Shown here: positions 44,231 to 53,501 of the stretch, in pieces | Position numbering within the stretch: position 1 is the first letter of the stretch | Layout: every line of letters starts with the position of its first letter | Translations under genes and position numbers: made by a program | The notes under the pieces: generated by a model | Told to the model about the DNA's origin: nothing | What the model saw: the letters and a program-made list of their open reading frames with translations, nothing else | The model's database searches: none | Source of the DNA: an uncultured Collinsella sp. | GTDB lineage: Bacteria; Actinomycetota; Coriobacteriia; Coriobacteriales; Coriobacteriaceae | DNA: 64,000 nucleotides | Direction of reading: 5' to 3' | Assembly (NCBI GenBank): GCA_900541145.1 | Contig: UQIH01000003.1 | Location: 62,001-126,000 of the forward strand

Positions 44231-45397
44231 ATGTTTAGCATCAACAACGTACTTAACCGCAGGAGTTTCTTGGCTGGCGCTGCGGCGCTCGGTGGCACCG
44301 CGGCGCTCGCTGGTTGCTCGTCGGGTGGCTCGGAGGGCGGCTCCGCCGATGACGGCAAGACCTTCAAGATCGGTGTCATCGGCCCTCTGACCGGCGCCGC
44401 GGCAACCTATGGCGTTTCGGCCGAGAAGGGTGCCAAGCTCGCCGCCAAGGATTTCTCGACCAAGGACCTCAAACTCTCGCTTAAGTCCGAGGATGACGTC
44501 GCTGACGGCGAGAAGGCTATCAACGCCTTCAATACCCTGTGTGACTGGGGCATGCAGGCGCTCGTCGGTCCGGTCACCACCGGTGCTGCCGTCGCTGTCT
44601 CGGGCGAGATTGCCGACGACATGCTCATGGTCACGCCCTCGGCCTCGTCGCTCGACGTCACCAAGGATAAGACCACGGTCTTTCAGGTTTGCTTCACCGA
44701 TCCCACCATGGGCGCCAGCGCTGCGAAGTTCTTGGCCGAGAAGTACGCGGATGCCAAGATCGCCCTGTTCTACAACTCCGGCGATACGTACAGCTCGGGT
44801 GTTGCCGATGCCTTTGCCGAGCAGGCCAAGGAGTCCAAACTTGATATCGTCGATACCGAGACCTTTAAGGACGATTCCTCCACGAGCTTTACCAACCAGC
44901 TCACCAAGGCCAAGGAGGCCGGCGCCACGCTCATCTTTGCGCCGATCTACTACACGCCGGCGTCCGTTTTGCTCAAGAACGCCAAGGACATGGGCTACGA
45001 CATGACCCTCATGGGTACCGACGGCATGGACGGCCTGCTCTCTGTGGAAGGCTTCGATACCTCTCTTGCCGAGGGCGTACTGCTCGTGACCCCGTTTTCG
45101 GCTGACGATGAGAAGAATGCCGACTTCGTCAAGGCCTATAAGGATGCCTACGACGAGACGCCCAACCAGTTTGCCGCCGACGCTTACGATTGCGTCCACG
45201 CCATCGCCGAGGCTATCGATAGGGCGGGGATTGACATTTCGGCCGACGGTGCCGACATTGCCGGCGACCTTGCCAAGGCCATGCGCAAGATCAAGATCGA
45301 GGGCCTGACAGGCGAGCTGACGTGGAATGACGAGGGCCAGGTCGAAAAGCCCGCCACAGCCTATGTGATCCAGGACGGCAAGTACATCGCCGCCTAA
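44231..45397 (+). CDS. livK: ABC branched-chain amino acid binding lipoprotein 1
   Basis: The protein has 388 residues. A lipoprotein signal with twin-Arg start (NRRSFLAGAAALGG then LAGC lipobox) is followed by a Leu/Ile/Val-binding fold (KIGVIGPLTGAAATYGVS, ALVGPVTTGAAVAVS, PSASSLDVT, YNSGDTYSSGVADAF, GFDTSLAEGVLL). It captures the substrate for LivHMGF encoded just downstream. The ATG at 44231 has GGGGGAC upstream. It is very similar to the next gene, so the two arose by tandem duplication. Confidence 0.94.
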   Translation: MFSINNVLNRRSFLAGAAALGGTAALAGCSSGGSEGGSADDGKTFKIGVIGPLTGAAATYGVSAEKGAKLAAKDFSTKDLKLSLKSEDDVADGEKAINAFNTLCDWGMQALVGPVTTGAAVAVSGEIADDMLMVTPSASSLDVTKDKTTVFQVCFTDPTMGASAAKFLAEKYADAKIALFYNSGDTYSSGVADAFAEQAKESKLDIVDTETFKDDSSTSFTNQLTKAKEAGATLIFAPIYYTPASVLLKNAKDMGYDMTLMGTDGMDGLLSVEGFDTSLAEGVLLVTPFSADDEKNADFVKAYKDAYDETPNQFAADAYDCVHAIAEAIDRAGIDISADGADIAGDLAKAMRKIKIEGLTGELTWNDEGQVEKPATAYVIQDGKYIAA

Positions 45398-45668
45398 GTG
45401 CGCATAAAGCGCGACCGGTGAGGCCGTTTTATTCAGGGCAGGGACGCCTGTAACAGAACGGAAACATTACTTTCACACAATAAAGTGGCATTACTGCATA
45501 AAGTAATAGAAATACGCAGAACTATGGATAAATGAACAAATCCAAAGAAAAGTTGAAATAATCGCCACTTTCCTTAACTAAAGCGTCTAGTATTTTGCGA
45601 ACGCCGAACACGGCGAAGGATGGCCTGTCGGGTAACCGAAACCCGACGAGATTTGAGAGGAGAGCCAC
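45398..45668. promoter_or_regulatory. Upstream region of livK2
   Basis: This 271-base AT-rich gap holds GGAAACATT (45460-45468) and an inverted pair AAAGTGGC (45482-45489) / GCCACTTT (45564-45571), and TAGTAT near 45588 as a possible -10. It suggests separate control of the second binding protein. Confidence 0.4.
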
Positions 45669-46856
45669 ATGTCGAGCCTCACCGGTAAGTCATTGAACCC
45701 TGTTATGAATCGCAGGAGCGTTATCGCGAGCGCAGCAGGTCTGGGGGCGATGTCCATTCTAGCTGGTTGCTCCTCCAACGGCGGCGACAGCGGTTCCGCT
45801 TCGAGCGACGCTTCGTTTAAGATCGGTACCATCGGCCCGCTGACCGGCGCCAACGCGTCCTACGGCAAGTCCGTTACCCAGGGTGTCGAGCTTGGCTGTA
45901 AGGATTTCTCGACCAAAGAGCTGCCGCTTGCCAGCAAGGCCGAAGATGACCAGGCCGACGGCGAGAAGGCCGTCAACGCCTTCAACACCCTGCTCGACTG
46001 GGGCATGCAGGCCCTCGTCGGTCCGACCACCACGGGTGCGTCGGTTGCCGTTGCCGCAGAGTGTGGCAACGACCCCAAGACGTTCATGATCACCCCGTCC
46101 GCGTCCTCCGAGGACGTCACCGACGGCAAGGATTGCGTCTTCCAGGTTTGCTTCACCGACCCCAACCAGGGCGTCAACGCTGCCAAGTTCCTGGCGCAGA
46201 AGTATGCGGACGAGAAGTTCGTGCTGTTCTATAACTCCGGCGACGCCTATTCTTCGGGCATCGCAGATTCTTTTAAGGCCCAGGCCGCTGAGTCCAAGCT
46301 CGAGATTGTTGACGAGGAGACCTTTAAGGACGACTCCGCCACGAGCTTTACCAACCAGCTGACCAAGGCCAAGCAGGCCGGCGCCACCATGATCTTTGCG
46401 CCGATCTACTACACGCCGGCGTCCGTCCTGCTCAAGAACGCCAAGGACATGGGCTACGACGTCAAGATGATGGGCTGCGACGGCATGGACGGCATCCTGG
46501 GCGTTGAGGGCTTCGACACCTCTCTTGCTGAGGGTCTGCTGCTCATGACTCCGTTCTCCGCCGACGACGAGAAGAACGCCGACTTCGTCAACGCTTACAA
46601 GGATAAGTACGGCGATACCCCCGACCAGTTTGCCGCCGACGCCTACGACGGCGTGCACGCGGTGGCCGAGGCCCTCAAGGAGGCCGGTCTTGGTGTCGAC
46701 GCCGACCCGACCGAGGCCGCCGAGAAGCTGTCCAAGGCTATGCTCAAGATTACCGTTGACGGTCTGACCGGCAAGCTCACCTGGAACGATAAGGGCCAGG
46801 TCCAGAAGGAGCCCACGGCGTACGTCATCACCGACGGCAAGTACGTACAGGCCTAA
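45669..46856 (+). CDS. livK: ABC branched-chain amino acid binding lipoprotein 2
   Basis: The protein has 395 residues. The lipoprotein signal is NRRSVIASAAGLGAMSILAGC. The fold is the same as the first copy, with long identical stretches (TNQLTKAK, IFAPIYYTPASVLLKNAKDM, GFDTSLAEG, TPFSADDEKNADFV). Signal peptide and first strands diverge more. GAGAGGAG precedes the ATG. Two copies in tandem ahead of one permease set suggest different ligand ranges or expression conditions. Confidence 0.94.
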   Translation: MSSLTGKSLNPVMNRRSVIASAAGLGAMSILAGCSSNGGDSGSASSDASFKIGTIGPLTGANASYGKSVTQGVELGCKDFSTKELPLASKAEDDQADGEKAVNAFNTLLDWGMQALVGPTTTGASVAVAAECGNDPKTFMITPSASSEDVTDGKDCVFQVCFTDPNQGVNAAKFLAQKYADEKFVLFYNSGDAYSSGIADSFKAQAAESKLEIVDEETFKDDSATSFTNQLTKAKQAGATMIFAPIYYTPASVLLKNAKDMGYDVKMMGCDGMDGILGVEGFDTSLAEGLLLMTPFSADDEKNADFVNAYKDKYGDTPDQFAADAYDGVHAVAEALKEAGLGVDADPTEAAEKLSKAMLKITVDGLTGKLTWNDKGQVQKEPTAYVITDGKYVQA

Positions 46857-46888
46857 TTGGCCGCCTTACATAGAGCGGTTTTGATCCC

Positions 46889-46949
46889 AAGCAGGGGAGG
46901 TTTTGGCCTTCCCTGCTTGCTTGGTATCTAGGGACAGTGTAACGTCCCT
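46889..46949 (+). terminator. Two hairpins between livK2 and livH
   Basis: AAGCAGGG (46889-46896) pairs with CCCTGCTT (46911-46918) but the T-run is poor. AGGGAC (46930-46935) pairs with GTCCCT (46944-46949). They may partially terminate or stabilise the binding-protein mRNA, giving more LivK than permease. Confidence 0.45.
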
Positions 46950-46995
46950 GTTTCATACATTAACTGGAAACCTATTCGAAAGGGGGATGTGGAAC

Positions 46996-47877
46996 ATGAC
47001 GGTCTTTATCCAATACCTGGTCAACGGCCTGTCCATGGGCAGCGTCTACGCCATCATCGCGTTGGGCTACACCATGGTCTACGGTATCGCCAAGATGCTG
47101 AACTTCGCTCACGGCGACGTTATCATGGTCGGTGCCTATGTCTCGTTCTGTGCCACGTCGTATCTCGGCCTCCCGGGCTGGGCATCTGTAATTCTTTCTT
47201 GTGTGGTCTGCACGGTCCTCGGTGTTCTCATCGAGGGTCTGGCCTATAAGCCGCTGCGCCAAGCAGGCCCGCTGGCCGTTCTGATCACGGCTATCGGCGT
47301 GTCTTACTTCCTGCAGAACGCCGCGCAGCTTCTGTGGGGCGCCACGCCCAAGAACTTCACTTCGCTCGTCACCTTCCAGGTGCCGGAGTTCTTGGCCAAG
47401 TTCAACGTAAGCGCCGTCTCGCTCGTCACCATCGTCGCCTGCCTGGTTATCATGGCCGGCCTGATGTTCTTTACAGGTAAGACCAAGATGGGCAAGGCCA
47501 TGCGCGCCGTGTCCGAGGACAAGGCCGCCGCTCAGCTCATGGGCATCAACGTCAACCGCACCATCTCGATGACGTTTGCCATCGGCTCGGCGCTTGCCGC
47601 CATCGCCGGCGTGCTCCTGTGCTCCTACTCGCCGGTGCTGCAGCCCACGACGGGTGCCATGCCTGGCATCAAGGCCTTCGACGCCGCCGTCTTCGGCGGC
47701 ATCGGCTCCATCCCCGGTGCCTTTGTCGGTGGCATTCTCATCGGCATCATCGAGGCGATGGCGCAGGCTTACATTTCCACGAGCCTTGCCAACTCCATCG
47801 TCTTTGGTGTTCTGATCATCGTCCTGCTCGTCAAGCCTGCCGGCCTCTTGGGCAAGTACGTCCCCGAGAAGGTGTAG
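46996..47877 (+). CDS. livH: Branched-chain amino acid ABC permease LivH
   Basis: The protein has 293 residues from the ATG at 46996, 9 bases after AAAGGGGG; an ATG at 46987 sits too close to that site. About eight hydrophobic segments with LivH wording: GLSMGSVYAIIALGYTMVYG, MLNFAHGDVIMVGAYV, GKAMRAVSEDKAAAQLMGIN, FGGIGSIPGAFVGG. It forms the membrane pore with LivM. Confidence 0.95.
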   Translation: MTVFIQYLVNGLSMGSVYAIIALGYTMVYGIAKMLNFAHGDVIMVGAYVSFCATSYLGLPGWASVILSCVVCTVLGVLIEGLAYKPLRQAGPLAVLITAIGVSYFLQNAAQLLWGATPKNFTSLVTFQVPEFLAKFNVSAVSLVTIVACLVIMAGLMFFTGKTKMGKAMRAVSEDKAAAQLMGINVNRTISMTFAIGSALAAIAGVLLCSYSPVLQPTTGAMPGIKAFDAAVFGGIGSIPGAFVGGILIGIIEAMAQAYISTSLANSIVFGVLIIVLLVKPAGLLGKYVPEKV

Positions 47878-47886
47878 GTGAGCGTT

Positions 47887-48966
47887 ATGAAGTTTCTTAA
47901 AGACAAGCAGACGCGTCACGACTTTGTTACGTACGCCATGTGCCTTGTGGCGTTCGCCATCGTGTTCTTTATGCAGTCTAACCACATGATTCCGCGCATG
48001 ATCGCCGGTCAGCTGGTTCCCATCACGGCCTATATCGTCATGGCTATCTCCCTTAACCTCGTCGTCGGCATCGCGGGCGACTTGTCGCTGGGTCATGCGG
48101 GCTTTATGAGTGTCGGTGCCTACACGGGCATCGTCACCGCCGTCGCGCTGGAGAGCGCCGTTCCCTCCGATCCGGTGCGCCTTATCATCAGCATCGTGGT
48201 CGGTGCTATCGCCGCCGCCATCCTGGGCTTCTTGATCGGCATTCCGGTCCTGCGCCTGAGCGGCGACTACCTGGCTATCGTGACGCTGGCCTTTGGCGAG
48301 ATCATCAAAGAGATCGTCACCTGCCTTATCGTGGGCGTCGACTCCCGCGGCCTGCATGTGATCTTTAACATCACGGGCAACTCCACGATCGACGACCTGC
48401 ATCTGCTCGAGGACGGCACCGCCATCATCAAGGGCGCGCAGGGCGCATCAGGCGTGTCGACCTACTCGACCTTCCTCGCCGGTGCCATCCTGGTCATGGT
48501 CGCACTCGTGATCGTGCTCAACCTGGTTCGCAGCCGTACCGGCCGTGCCATTATGGCCGTGCGCGACAACAAGATTGCAGCCGAGTCCGTGGGCATCTCC
48601 GTCACCCAGTACCGCATGATCGCCTTCGTGGTTTCCGCTGCCCTCGCCGGTGCTGCCGGAGCTCTCTTCGGCGGTAACTTCTCGCAGCTTTCCGCCACTA
48701 AGTTCGACTTCAATACGTCCATCCTTATCCTGGTGTTCGTGGTCCTGGGCGGCCTGGGCAATATGCGCGGCTCCGTTATCGCGGCGGCGTTGCTCACGGT
48801 ACTTCCCGAGCTGCTCCGTCAGTTCTCGGACTACCGCATGCTCATCTACGCTATCGTGCTGATCCTGGTCATGATCTTTACCAACAACCCGCAGCTCAAG
48901 GCGTTCTTCGGTCGCGTCAAGGACCGCTTTGCTCCCAAGAAGGAGGTGGCAGCCGATGCCCAGTAA
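47887..48966 (+). CDS. livM: Branched-chain amino acid ABC permease LivM
   Basis: The protein has 359 residues (a GTG three codons upstream is an alternative). LivM wording: AISLNLVVGIAGDLSLGHAGFMSVGAYTG is split here as GDLSLGHAGFMSVGAYTG, then RLSGDYLAIVTLAFGEI, GRAIMAVRDNKIAAESVGI, and VLGGLGNMRGSVIAAALL. It begins directly after livH and overlaps livG by 11 bases. The C-terminus is a Lys-rich cytosolic tail. Confidence 0.94.
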   Translation: MKFLKDKQTRHDFVTYAMCLVAFAIVFFMQSNHMIPRMIAGQLVPITAYIVMAISLNLVVGIAGDLSLGHAGFMSVGAYTGIVTAVALESAVPSDPVRLIISIVVGAIAAAILGFLIGIPVLRLSGDYLAIVTLAFGEIIKEIVTCLIVGVDSRGLHVIFNITGNSTIDDLHLLEDGTAIIKGAQGASGVSTYSTFLAGAILVMVALVIVLNLVRSRTGRAIMAVRDNKIAAESVGISVTQYRMIAFVVSAALAGAAGALFGGNFSQLSATKFDFNTSILILVFVVLGGLGNMRGSVIAAALLTVLPELLRQFSDYRMLIYAIVLILVMIFTNNPQLKAFFGRVKDRFAPKKEVAADAQ

Positions 48967-49816
48967 ATTTGAGTTCAAGAAGGGCAAGATGGTCCCGTAT
49001 CCTTCTGGCGCCATCGTTCCCGACCGCGACTTGGGCCAACGCCCTGCACTCGAGTGCATCCACCTGGGCATTGAGTTCGGTGGCCTTAAGGCAGTCGACG
49101 ACTTTAGCCTGACTATCGGCAAGACCGAGATCGCCGGTCTGATCGGTCCCAACGGCGCCGGCAAGACCACGGTCTTCAACCTGCTCACCAAGGTGTACCA
49201 GCCCACGCATGGCACCATCCTGCTCGACGGCGAGGACACCTCGGGCAAGTCGGTCTACCAGGTCAACCGCATGGGTATTGCCCGTACCTTCCAGAACATT
49301 CGCCTATTCAACACCATGACGGTGGAGGATAACGTCAAGGTCGGTCTGCATAACCAGGAGCGTTACTCCGGCTTTGAGGGCGTGCTGCGCCTGCCGACGT
49401 ATTGGAAGCACGAGAAGGCTGCTCACGAGCGCGCCATGGAGCTGCTGTCCATCTTTGATATGGAGCATCTGGCAAACGAGCAGGCCGGATCGCTGCCTTA
49501 CGGCGCTCAGCGTCGTCTGGAGATCGTCCGCGCGCTTGCCACCAACCCCAAGCTACTGCTGCTCGACGAGCCTGCTGCCGGCATGAACCCGTCCGAGACC
49601 GCGGAGCTCATGGAGAACATCGTCAAGATTCGCGACACCTTTGGCATTGCCATCATGCTTATCGAGCATGATATGTCGCTCGTTATGAACATCTGCGAGG
49701 GCATCTGCGTGCTCAACTTTGGTAAGGTCATCGCCAAGGGCACGGCAGAGGAAATCCAGAACAACGACGCTGTTATCGAGGCATATCTGGGCAAGCAGGA
49801 TAAGGGGGAGAACTAA
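48956..49816 (+). CDS. livG: Branched-chain amino acid ABC ATPase LivG
   Basis: The protein has 286 residues. The N-terminal 35 residues are an extra segment before the ABC fold. Walker A GPNGAGKTT, LivG-typical QNIRLFNTMTV, signature region LPYGAQRRLEI, Walker B LLLLDEPAAG, switch His in IEHDMSLV. The ATG was chosen because AAGGAGGTGG lies just upstream inside livM. Confidence 0.95.
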   Translation: MPSKFEFKKGKMVPYPSGAIVPDRDLGQRPALECIHLGIEFGGLKAVDDFSLTIGKTEIAGLIGPNGAGKTTVFNLLTKVYQPTHGTILLDGEDTSGKSVYQVNRMGIARTFQNIRLFNTMTVEDNVKVGLHNQERYSGFEGVLRLPTYWKHEKAAHERAMELLSIFDMEHLANEQAGSLPYGAQRRLEIVRALATNPKLLLLDEPAAGMNPSETAELMENIVKIRDTFGIAIMLIEHDMSLVMNICEGICVLNFGKVIAKGTAEEIQNNDAVIEAYLGKQDKGEN

Positions 49817-50530
49817 ATGGCAGAGCCGATGCTTTCCGTCTACAACATCAACGTCTGGTACGGCGCCATCCACGCCATCAAGGACATCTCCTTTAACGTT
49901 AACGAGGGCGAGATCGTGGCCTTGATTGGTGCCAACGGTGCCGGCAAGTCCACAACGCTCAAGACCGTCTCGGGCCTGCTGCGTTCCAAGACCGGTTCCA
50001 TCAAGTTTATGGGCGAGGACATTACTCATACGCCCGCTGATAAGCTGGTTGGTAAGGGCCTGGCTCAGGTTCCCGAGGGTCGTCGCGCCTTTTTGCAGAT
50101 GACGGTCGAGGAGAACCTGGAGATGGGTGCCTATACGCAGCCCAAGTCCACGGTGGCTCCGGGCCTGGAGCGCGTCTACGAGCAGTTCCCGCGCCTGAAG
50201 GAACGTCGTCGCCAGGTCGCCGGCACCCTTTCGGGCGGCGAGCAACAGATGCTCGTTATGGGGCGCGCCCTTATGAGTAACCCCAAACTGCTTATGCTCG
50301 ACGAACCTTCCATGGGTCTGGCACCGATTCTGATCGAACAGATCTTCCAGATTGTCGAGGACCTGCACAAGGCCGGCACCACGGTGCTTCTGGTCGAGCA
50401 AAACGCACAGATGGCTCTTTCCATCGCCACGCGCGGCTACGTGCTCGAGACCGGCAAGATCACCATGACCGGCACCGGCCAAGAGCTCCTGCATGACGAC
50501 AACGTCCGCAAAGCCTACCTCGGAGGCTAA
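49817..50530 (+). CDS. livF: Branched-chain amino acid ABC ATPase LivF
   Basis: The protein has 237 residues. Walker A GANGAGKST, QVPEGRRAFLQMTVEENL, signature LSGGEQQML, Walker B LLMLDEPSMGLAP, and LVEQNAQMAL. It starts right after the livG stop. A strong terminator follows, closing the five-gene importer operon. Confidence 0.95.
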   Translation: MAEPMLSVYNINVWYGAIHAIKDISFNVNEGEIVALIGANGAGKSTTLKTVSGLLRSKTGSIKFMGEDITHTPADKLVGKGLAQVPEGRRAFLQMTVEENLEMGAYTQPKSTVAPGLERVYEQFPRLKERRRQVAGTLSGGEQQMLVMGRALMSNPKLLMLDEPSMGLAPILIEQIFQIVEDLHKAGTTVLLVEQNAQMALSIATRGYVLETGKITMTGTGQELLHDDNVRKAYLGG

Positions 50531-50540
50531 CCCACCTAAC

Positions 50541-50579
50541 AAAAGGGGCGCTGACTATCTCAGTCAGCGCCCCTTTTTA
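50541..50579 (+). terminator. Terminator of the liv operon
   Basis: AAAAGGGGCGCTGACT pairs with AGTCAGCGCCCCTTTTT with a 5-base loop; stem and T-run are both strong. Confidence 0.93.
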
Positions 50580-50580
50580 A

Positions 50581-50645
50581 GTTGCGGTGAAATAGGGACT
50601 GAATACGGGCTCCAGAGGCCAAAAGAGTCCCTATTCCACCGCAAC
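50581..50645. repeat. 65-bp palindrome with GGGACT arms
   Basis: GTTGCGGTGAAATAGGGACT pairs with the reverse complement at the other end (AGTCCCTATTCCACCGCAAC) with one mismatch. The loop is about 25 bases. It follows the liv terminator and precedes cutC. Confidence 0.75.
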
Positions 50646-50705
50646 TTCATGGGGATGTGTGACAATGCCCGTCGGAAAACATCTGCTGTCTTTGGGGGTC
50701 TATCT

Positions 50706-51383
50706 ATGCTGTACGAGTTTTGTGCCGAGAACTTTGAGCGGGTGCCGGCGGCTATCGATGCCGGTGCAAGGCGTATCGAGCTGTGCGACAACCTTGCCGT
50801 TGGTGGCACCACGCCTTCTGCCGGCGTTATCAGCGCTACAGTCAGCTATGCTCACGAGCATGACGCGCGAGTGATGTGCATGATTCGCCCGCGTGGCGGT
50901 GACTTTCATTACAACCAAGACGAGCTGCGCATGATGGAGATGGACCTGGGCCTTGCCGTAAGCGCCGGCGTTGACGGCTTGGTCTTTGGCTGCTGCAAGC
51001 CCTGCGCTGGCGGATGGGCGCTCGACGAGCTTACGTTGGGCGCCCTCGTGATGGCCGCGGGCTGCGCGACCGAGGAATGCAAGCGTGAGCCCATCGACAT
51101 CACCTTCCACATGGCGTTTGACCAGCTCTCGCCCGAGGCTCAGCTCGACGCGATTGACACACTCGCCGACTGCGGCATCACACGCATCCTGACGCACGGC
51201 GGTGCCGCCGGCACGCCGATCGAGGACAACCTGGAGCATCTGTCGCGTCTTATCGAGTGTGCGGGCGACCGCTTGACCATCCTTCCCGGCGGCGGCATTT
51301 CCACGGCCAACCGCGATACCGTGGCGGCGGCACTGGGCGTCTCCGAGCTCCATGGCACAAGGATCGTACCGCTGGAGGTGTAG
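50706..51383 (+). CDS. cutC: CutC family protein
   Basis: The protein has 225 residues and TIM-barrel wording of CutC: CAENFERVPAAIDAGARRIELCDNLAVGG shortened to GARRIELCDNLAVGG, then MIRPRGGDFHY, GLVFGCC, FHMAFDQ, ILTHGGA, ILPGGGI. CutC was named for copper homeostasis in E. coli, but its biochemical role is unsettled. The ATG at 50706 has GGGGGT upstream. The next gene starts after a 3-base gap. Confidence 0.9.
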   Translation: MLYEFCAENFERVPAAIDAGARRIELCDNLAVGGTTPSAGVISATVSYAHEHDARVMCMIRPRGGDFHYNQDELRMMEMDLGLAVSAGVDGLVFGCCKPCAGGWALDELTLGALVMAAGCATEECKREPIDITFHMAFDQLSPEAQLDAIDTLADCGITRILTHGGAAGTPIEDNLEHLSRLIECAGDRLTILPGGGISTANRDTVAAALGVSELHGTRIVPLEV

Positions 51384-51386
51384 CCC

Positions 51387-52187
51387 GTGGCGCTTGTATT
51401 CGATGTTCAGCAGGCGAGCGGCAAGCCCGACGACAACCGTCGCCCCGGTACCGCGTGCCCCTTTTGCAACACGGAGGGGCTCACCGACATCATTCGCCGT
51501 GATGGCGATTGCATTTGGCTCGAGAATAAGTTCAAGACCCTGCGCGCCACCCGTCAAACCGTGCTGATCGAGTCGGCCGATCACGATGCCGACCTGGTGA
51601 CCTATGAGCCGGATGAACTCCACCATGTGATGCGGTTTGCTCTGGATTGCTGGCAGCAGATGATTGACTCCCGGCAGTATCGCAGCGTTCTCATGTACAA
51701 GAACAAGGGCCCACTTTCGGGCGGCAGTCTGGTCCATCCGCACATGCAGATTGTGGGTTTGGAGCAGGAAGACGGCTATGCTTCGCTGACTTCTGCCAAT
51801 TTCGAAGGCATCAATGTCTGGCGACAGGGGAGAATCGCGGTCAACATCTCAACCGAACCGATCATGGGGTTCTTTGAGATCAACGTTTCAGCCCCGCAGG
51901 GAATCGCCGCCAGCGATGACACGAGAGGCCAAGCCGAGGCGGATCTCTTCGCCGACGCAATCCAGGTAGCTCTGCGCTATATCTTGCACGAGCACCATGG
52001 CGGTCGTGCAGAGTCGTACAACCTGTTCTTCTATCACATGAGCGGCCGGACCATTGCCAAGGCGCTTCCACGTTGGGTGGTTTCACCCTACTTTGTCGGG
52101 TATCGGCTGGCTCAGGTCAATGCTGAGACCACGCTCGATGTCGATGCGGAGCGACTCCGCGCACATCTGGAGGCGCTCACATCGTAA
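51387..52187 (+). CDS. DUF4931/GalT-like protein
   Basis: The protein has 266 residues. Features are a CPFC pair near residue 24, an ENKFKTL segment and GGSLVHPHMQIVGLE, which matches the HPHxQ active motif of GalT/HIT-type nucleotidyl transferases. The rest fits DUF4931. GGAGGTGT precedes the GTG start. It forms a two-gene operon with cutC. The substrate is unknown. Confidence 0.82.
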   Translation: MALVFDVQQASGKPDDNRRPGTACPFCNTEGLTDIIRRDGDCIWLENKFKTLRATRQTVLIESADHDADLVTYEPDELHHVMRFALDCWQQMIDSRQYRSVLMYKNKGPLSGGSLVHPHMQIVGLEQEDGYASLTSANFEGINVWRQGRIAVNISTEPIMGFFEINVSAPQGIAASDDTRGQAEADLFADAIQVALRYILHEHHGGRAESYNLFFYHMSGRTIAKALPRWVVSPYFVGYRLAQVNAETTLDVDAERLRAHLEALTS

Positions 52188-52214
52188 AGTGAGCGCCCGC
52201 ACACTGCGGGCGGT

Positions 52215-53213
52215 TTAGCGCGCCATTGCATCGCGGCCGGCCTCGACCCGCTTGCGCTGGGCGGCGCGCTCCTCGCCGGTCAGACGCTCAAAGAGATGCC
52301 CGATAAGCGAGGCGAGTACCTGCTGAAACAGCGTTCCGCACATGACGGGAAACACGACTTCGCCCGGAAAGTACTGCGTGGCGATGACGGCGCCCGAAGA
52401 GATGTTACGCATGCCGCAGGTAAAGCACATGGTGGTCGTCTCGCTATATGGCAGATGCAGCGCATGGGCGACCAGAAAACCGACGACAAAGCCACTGATG
52501 GCGAAGACCAAAATAAAGAGGGCGACTTCCAAGCGCACCGCGTTCATGTGCAGCACGTACTCGCTCATGGCGGTGGAGTTGGAGGCGATAACGCCCATCA
52601 TCATGAATTTGCAGGCGGGCGAGAGCACGGGGGAGAGCTTCTCGTGTCCCCATTCACGCGTGAGCTCGTTGATCACGATGCCGAGCACGGCGGGGATGGC
52701 GATCATAAAGGCCATGTCTTGCATCATGCTCGGCACATCGATCGAGACGGTGGCACCCAGCAAGAGCTTAAGCGTGAGCGGAATCGTCACAGGGGAGATA
52801 ACCGAGGACGTCAGGATGATGGTGAGCGCGAGCGGGCCGTTGCCGCCGAACATGCTGATCCACATAAAAGCGGTGACGGCCACGGGCACGCTGTACTCGA
52901 GCACGATGCCGCAGACAAGGTTGGGGTTGGAGCCAAAGAAGAGTGACCCTATGGCATACGCCGCGATGGGAATAAGCACTGCCGAGACCAGCAGCGCCAG
53001 AATCAGGTGCAGCGGACGGTGGAACACCTCGGCTACCTGGTGAAAAGTGTTGCTGAGCGCGCCCTGAAACGTCATAAAGGCGAAGAGGGCGGGAACAATG
53101 GGCTTGAGCACGCCGATCTGCTGGGGAAAGAGCACGCCGAGCGCCACGCAAATCGGAACGATGATCTGCATATGCCCCGCGAGGAACTTTCCCAGTCCAG
53201 CCCATTGCTTCAT
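52215..53213 (-). CDS. Bile acid:sodium symporter (BASS) family transporter
   Basis: The protein has 332 residues with nine to ten hydrophobic segments: MQIIVPICVALGVLFP, FAFMTFQGALSN, YSVPVAVTAFMWISMFGGN, FTCGMRNISSGAVIATQYFP. The last two are BASS-typical. Substrates in the family include bile acids, organic anions and keto acids, and the gut habitat makes bile acid plausible but not shown. It ends convergent with the GalT-like gene. Confidence 0.85.
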   Translation of the reverse strand: MKQWAGLGKFLAGHMQIIVPICVALGVLFPQQIGVLKPIVPALFAFMTFQGALSNTFHQVAEVFHRPLHLILALLVSAVLIPIAAYAIGSLFFGSNPNLVCGIVLEYSVPVAVTAFMWISMFGGNGPLALTIILTSSVISPVTIPLTLKLLLGATVSIDVPSMMQDMAFMIAIPAVLGIVINELTREWGHEKLSPVLSPACKFMMMGVIASNSTAMSEYVLHMNAVRLEVALFILVFAISGFVVGFLVAHALHLPYSETTTMCFTCGMRNISSGAVIATQYFPGEVVFPVMCGTLFQQVLASLIGHLFERLTGEERAAQRKRVEAGRDAMAR

Positions 53214-53373
53214 ATGTCCCGTGACTCCCTTTATCCGCGAACTCGTTTGTATGGATATGCTAGACGCTCGTATGCGTCCGTGCGGCTGAAACGCTCGATT
53301 ATTTCGAGGCCATTACCGCCATCGTTTGCCGAAACCGCGGCGCACCGCGGCGTTTTGCGTCCGCGCTGCACGG

Positions 53374-53379
53374 TATAAT
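53374..53379 (+). promoter_or_regulatory. TATAAT -10 candidate for recJ-recQ
   Basis: A perfect TATAAT in the 274-base divergent region, about 108 bases before the recJ start. The -35 side is weak (CGTTTT at a 17-base spacer). Confidence 0.4.
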
Positions 53380-53435
53380 AAATCCGTTCAACAGATCTGC
53401 CTGCCGAAGCGGGCATACACAGAGGACTCATCGCT

Positions 53436-53501
53436 ATGAACCGTGAGAGGTATCGCGGCGACCTGCCCCTATCGGGGGTGGGTGCCTATGTCATCGCTTA
53501 A
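53436..53501 (+). CDS. Possible 21-residue leader peptide overlapping recJ start
   Basis: ATG at 53436 with AGAGGA upstream reads a 21-codon frame (MNRERYRGDLPLSG...) that stops 11 bases inside recJ in another frame. It could couple translation or be chance. Confidence 0.25.
   Translation: MNRERYRGDLPLSGVGAYVIA

Noticed and set aside
45398..45668. ARG box or T-box upstream of livK2
   Set aside because: The AT-rich words do not match either consensus and no T-box anti-terminator sequence is visible.
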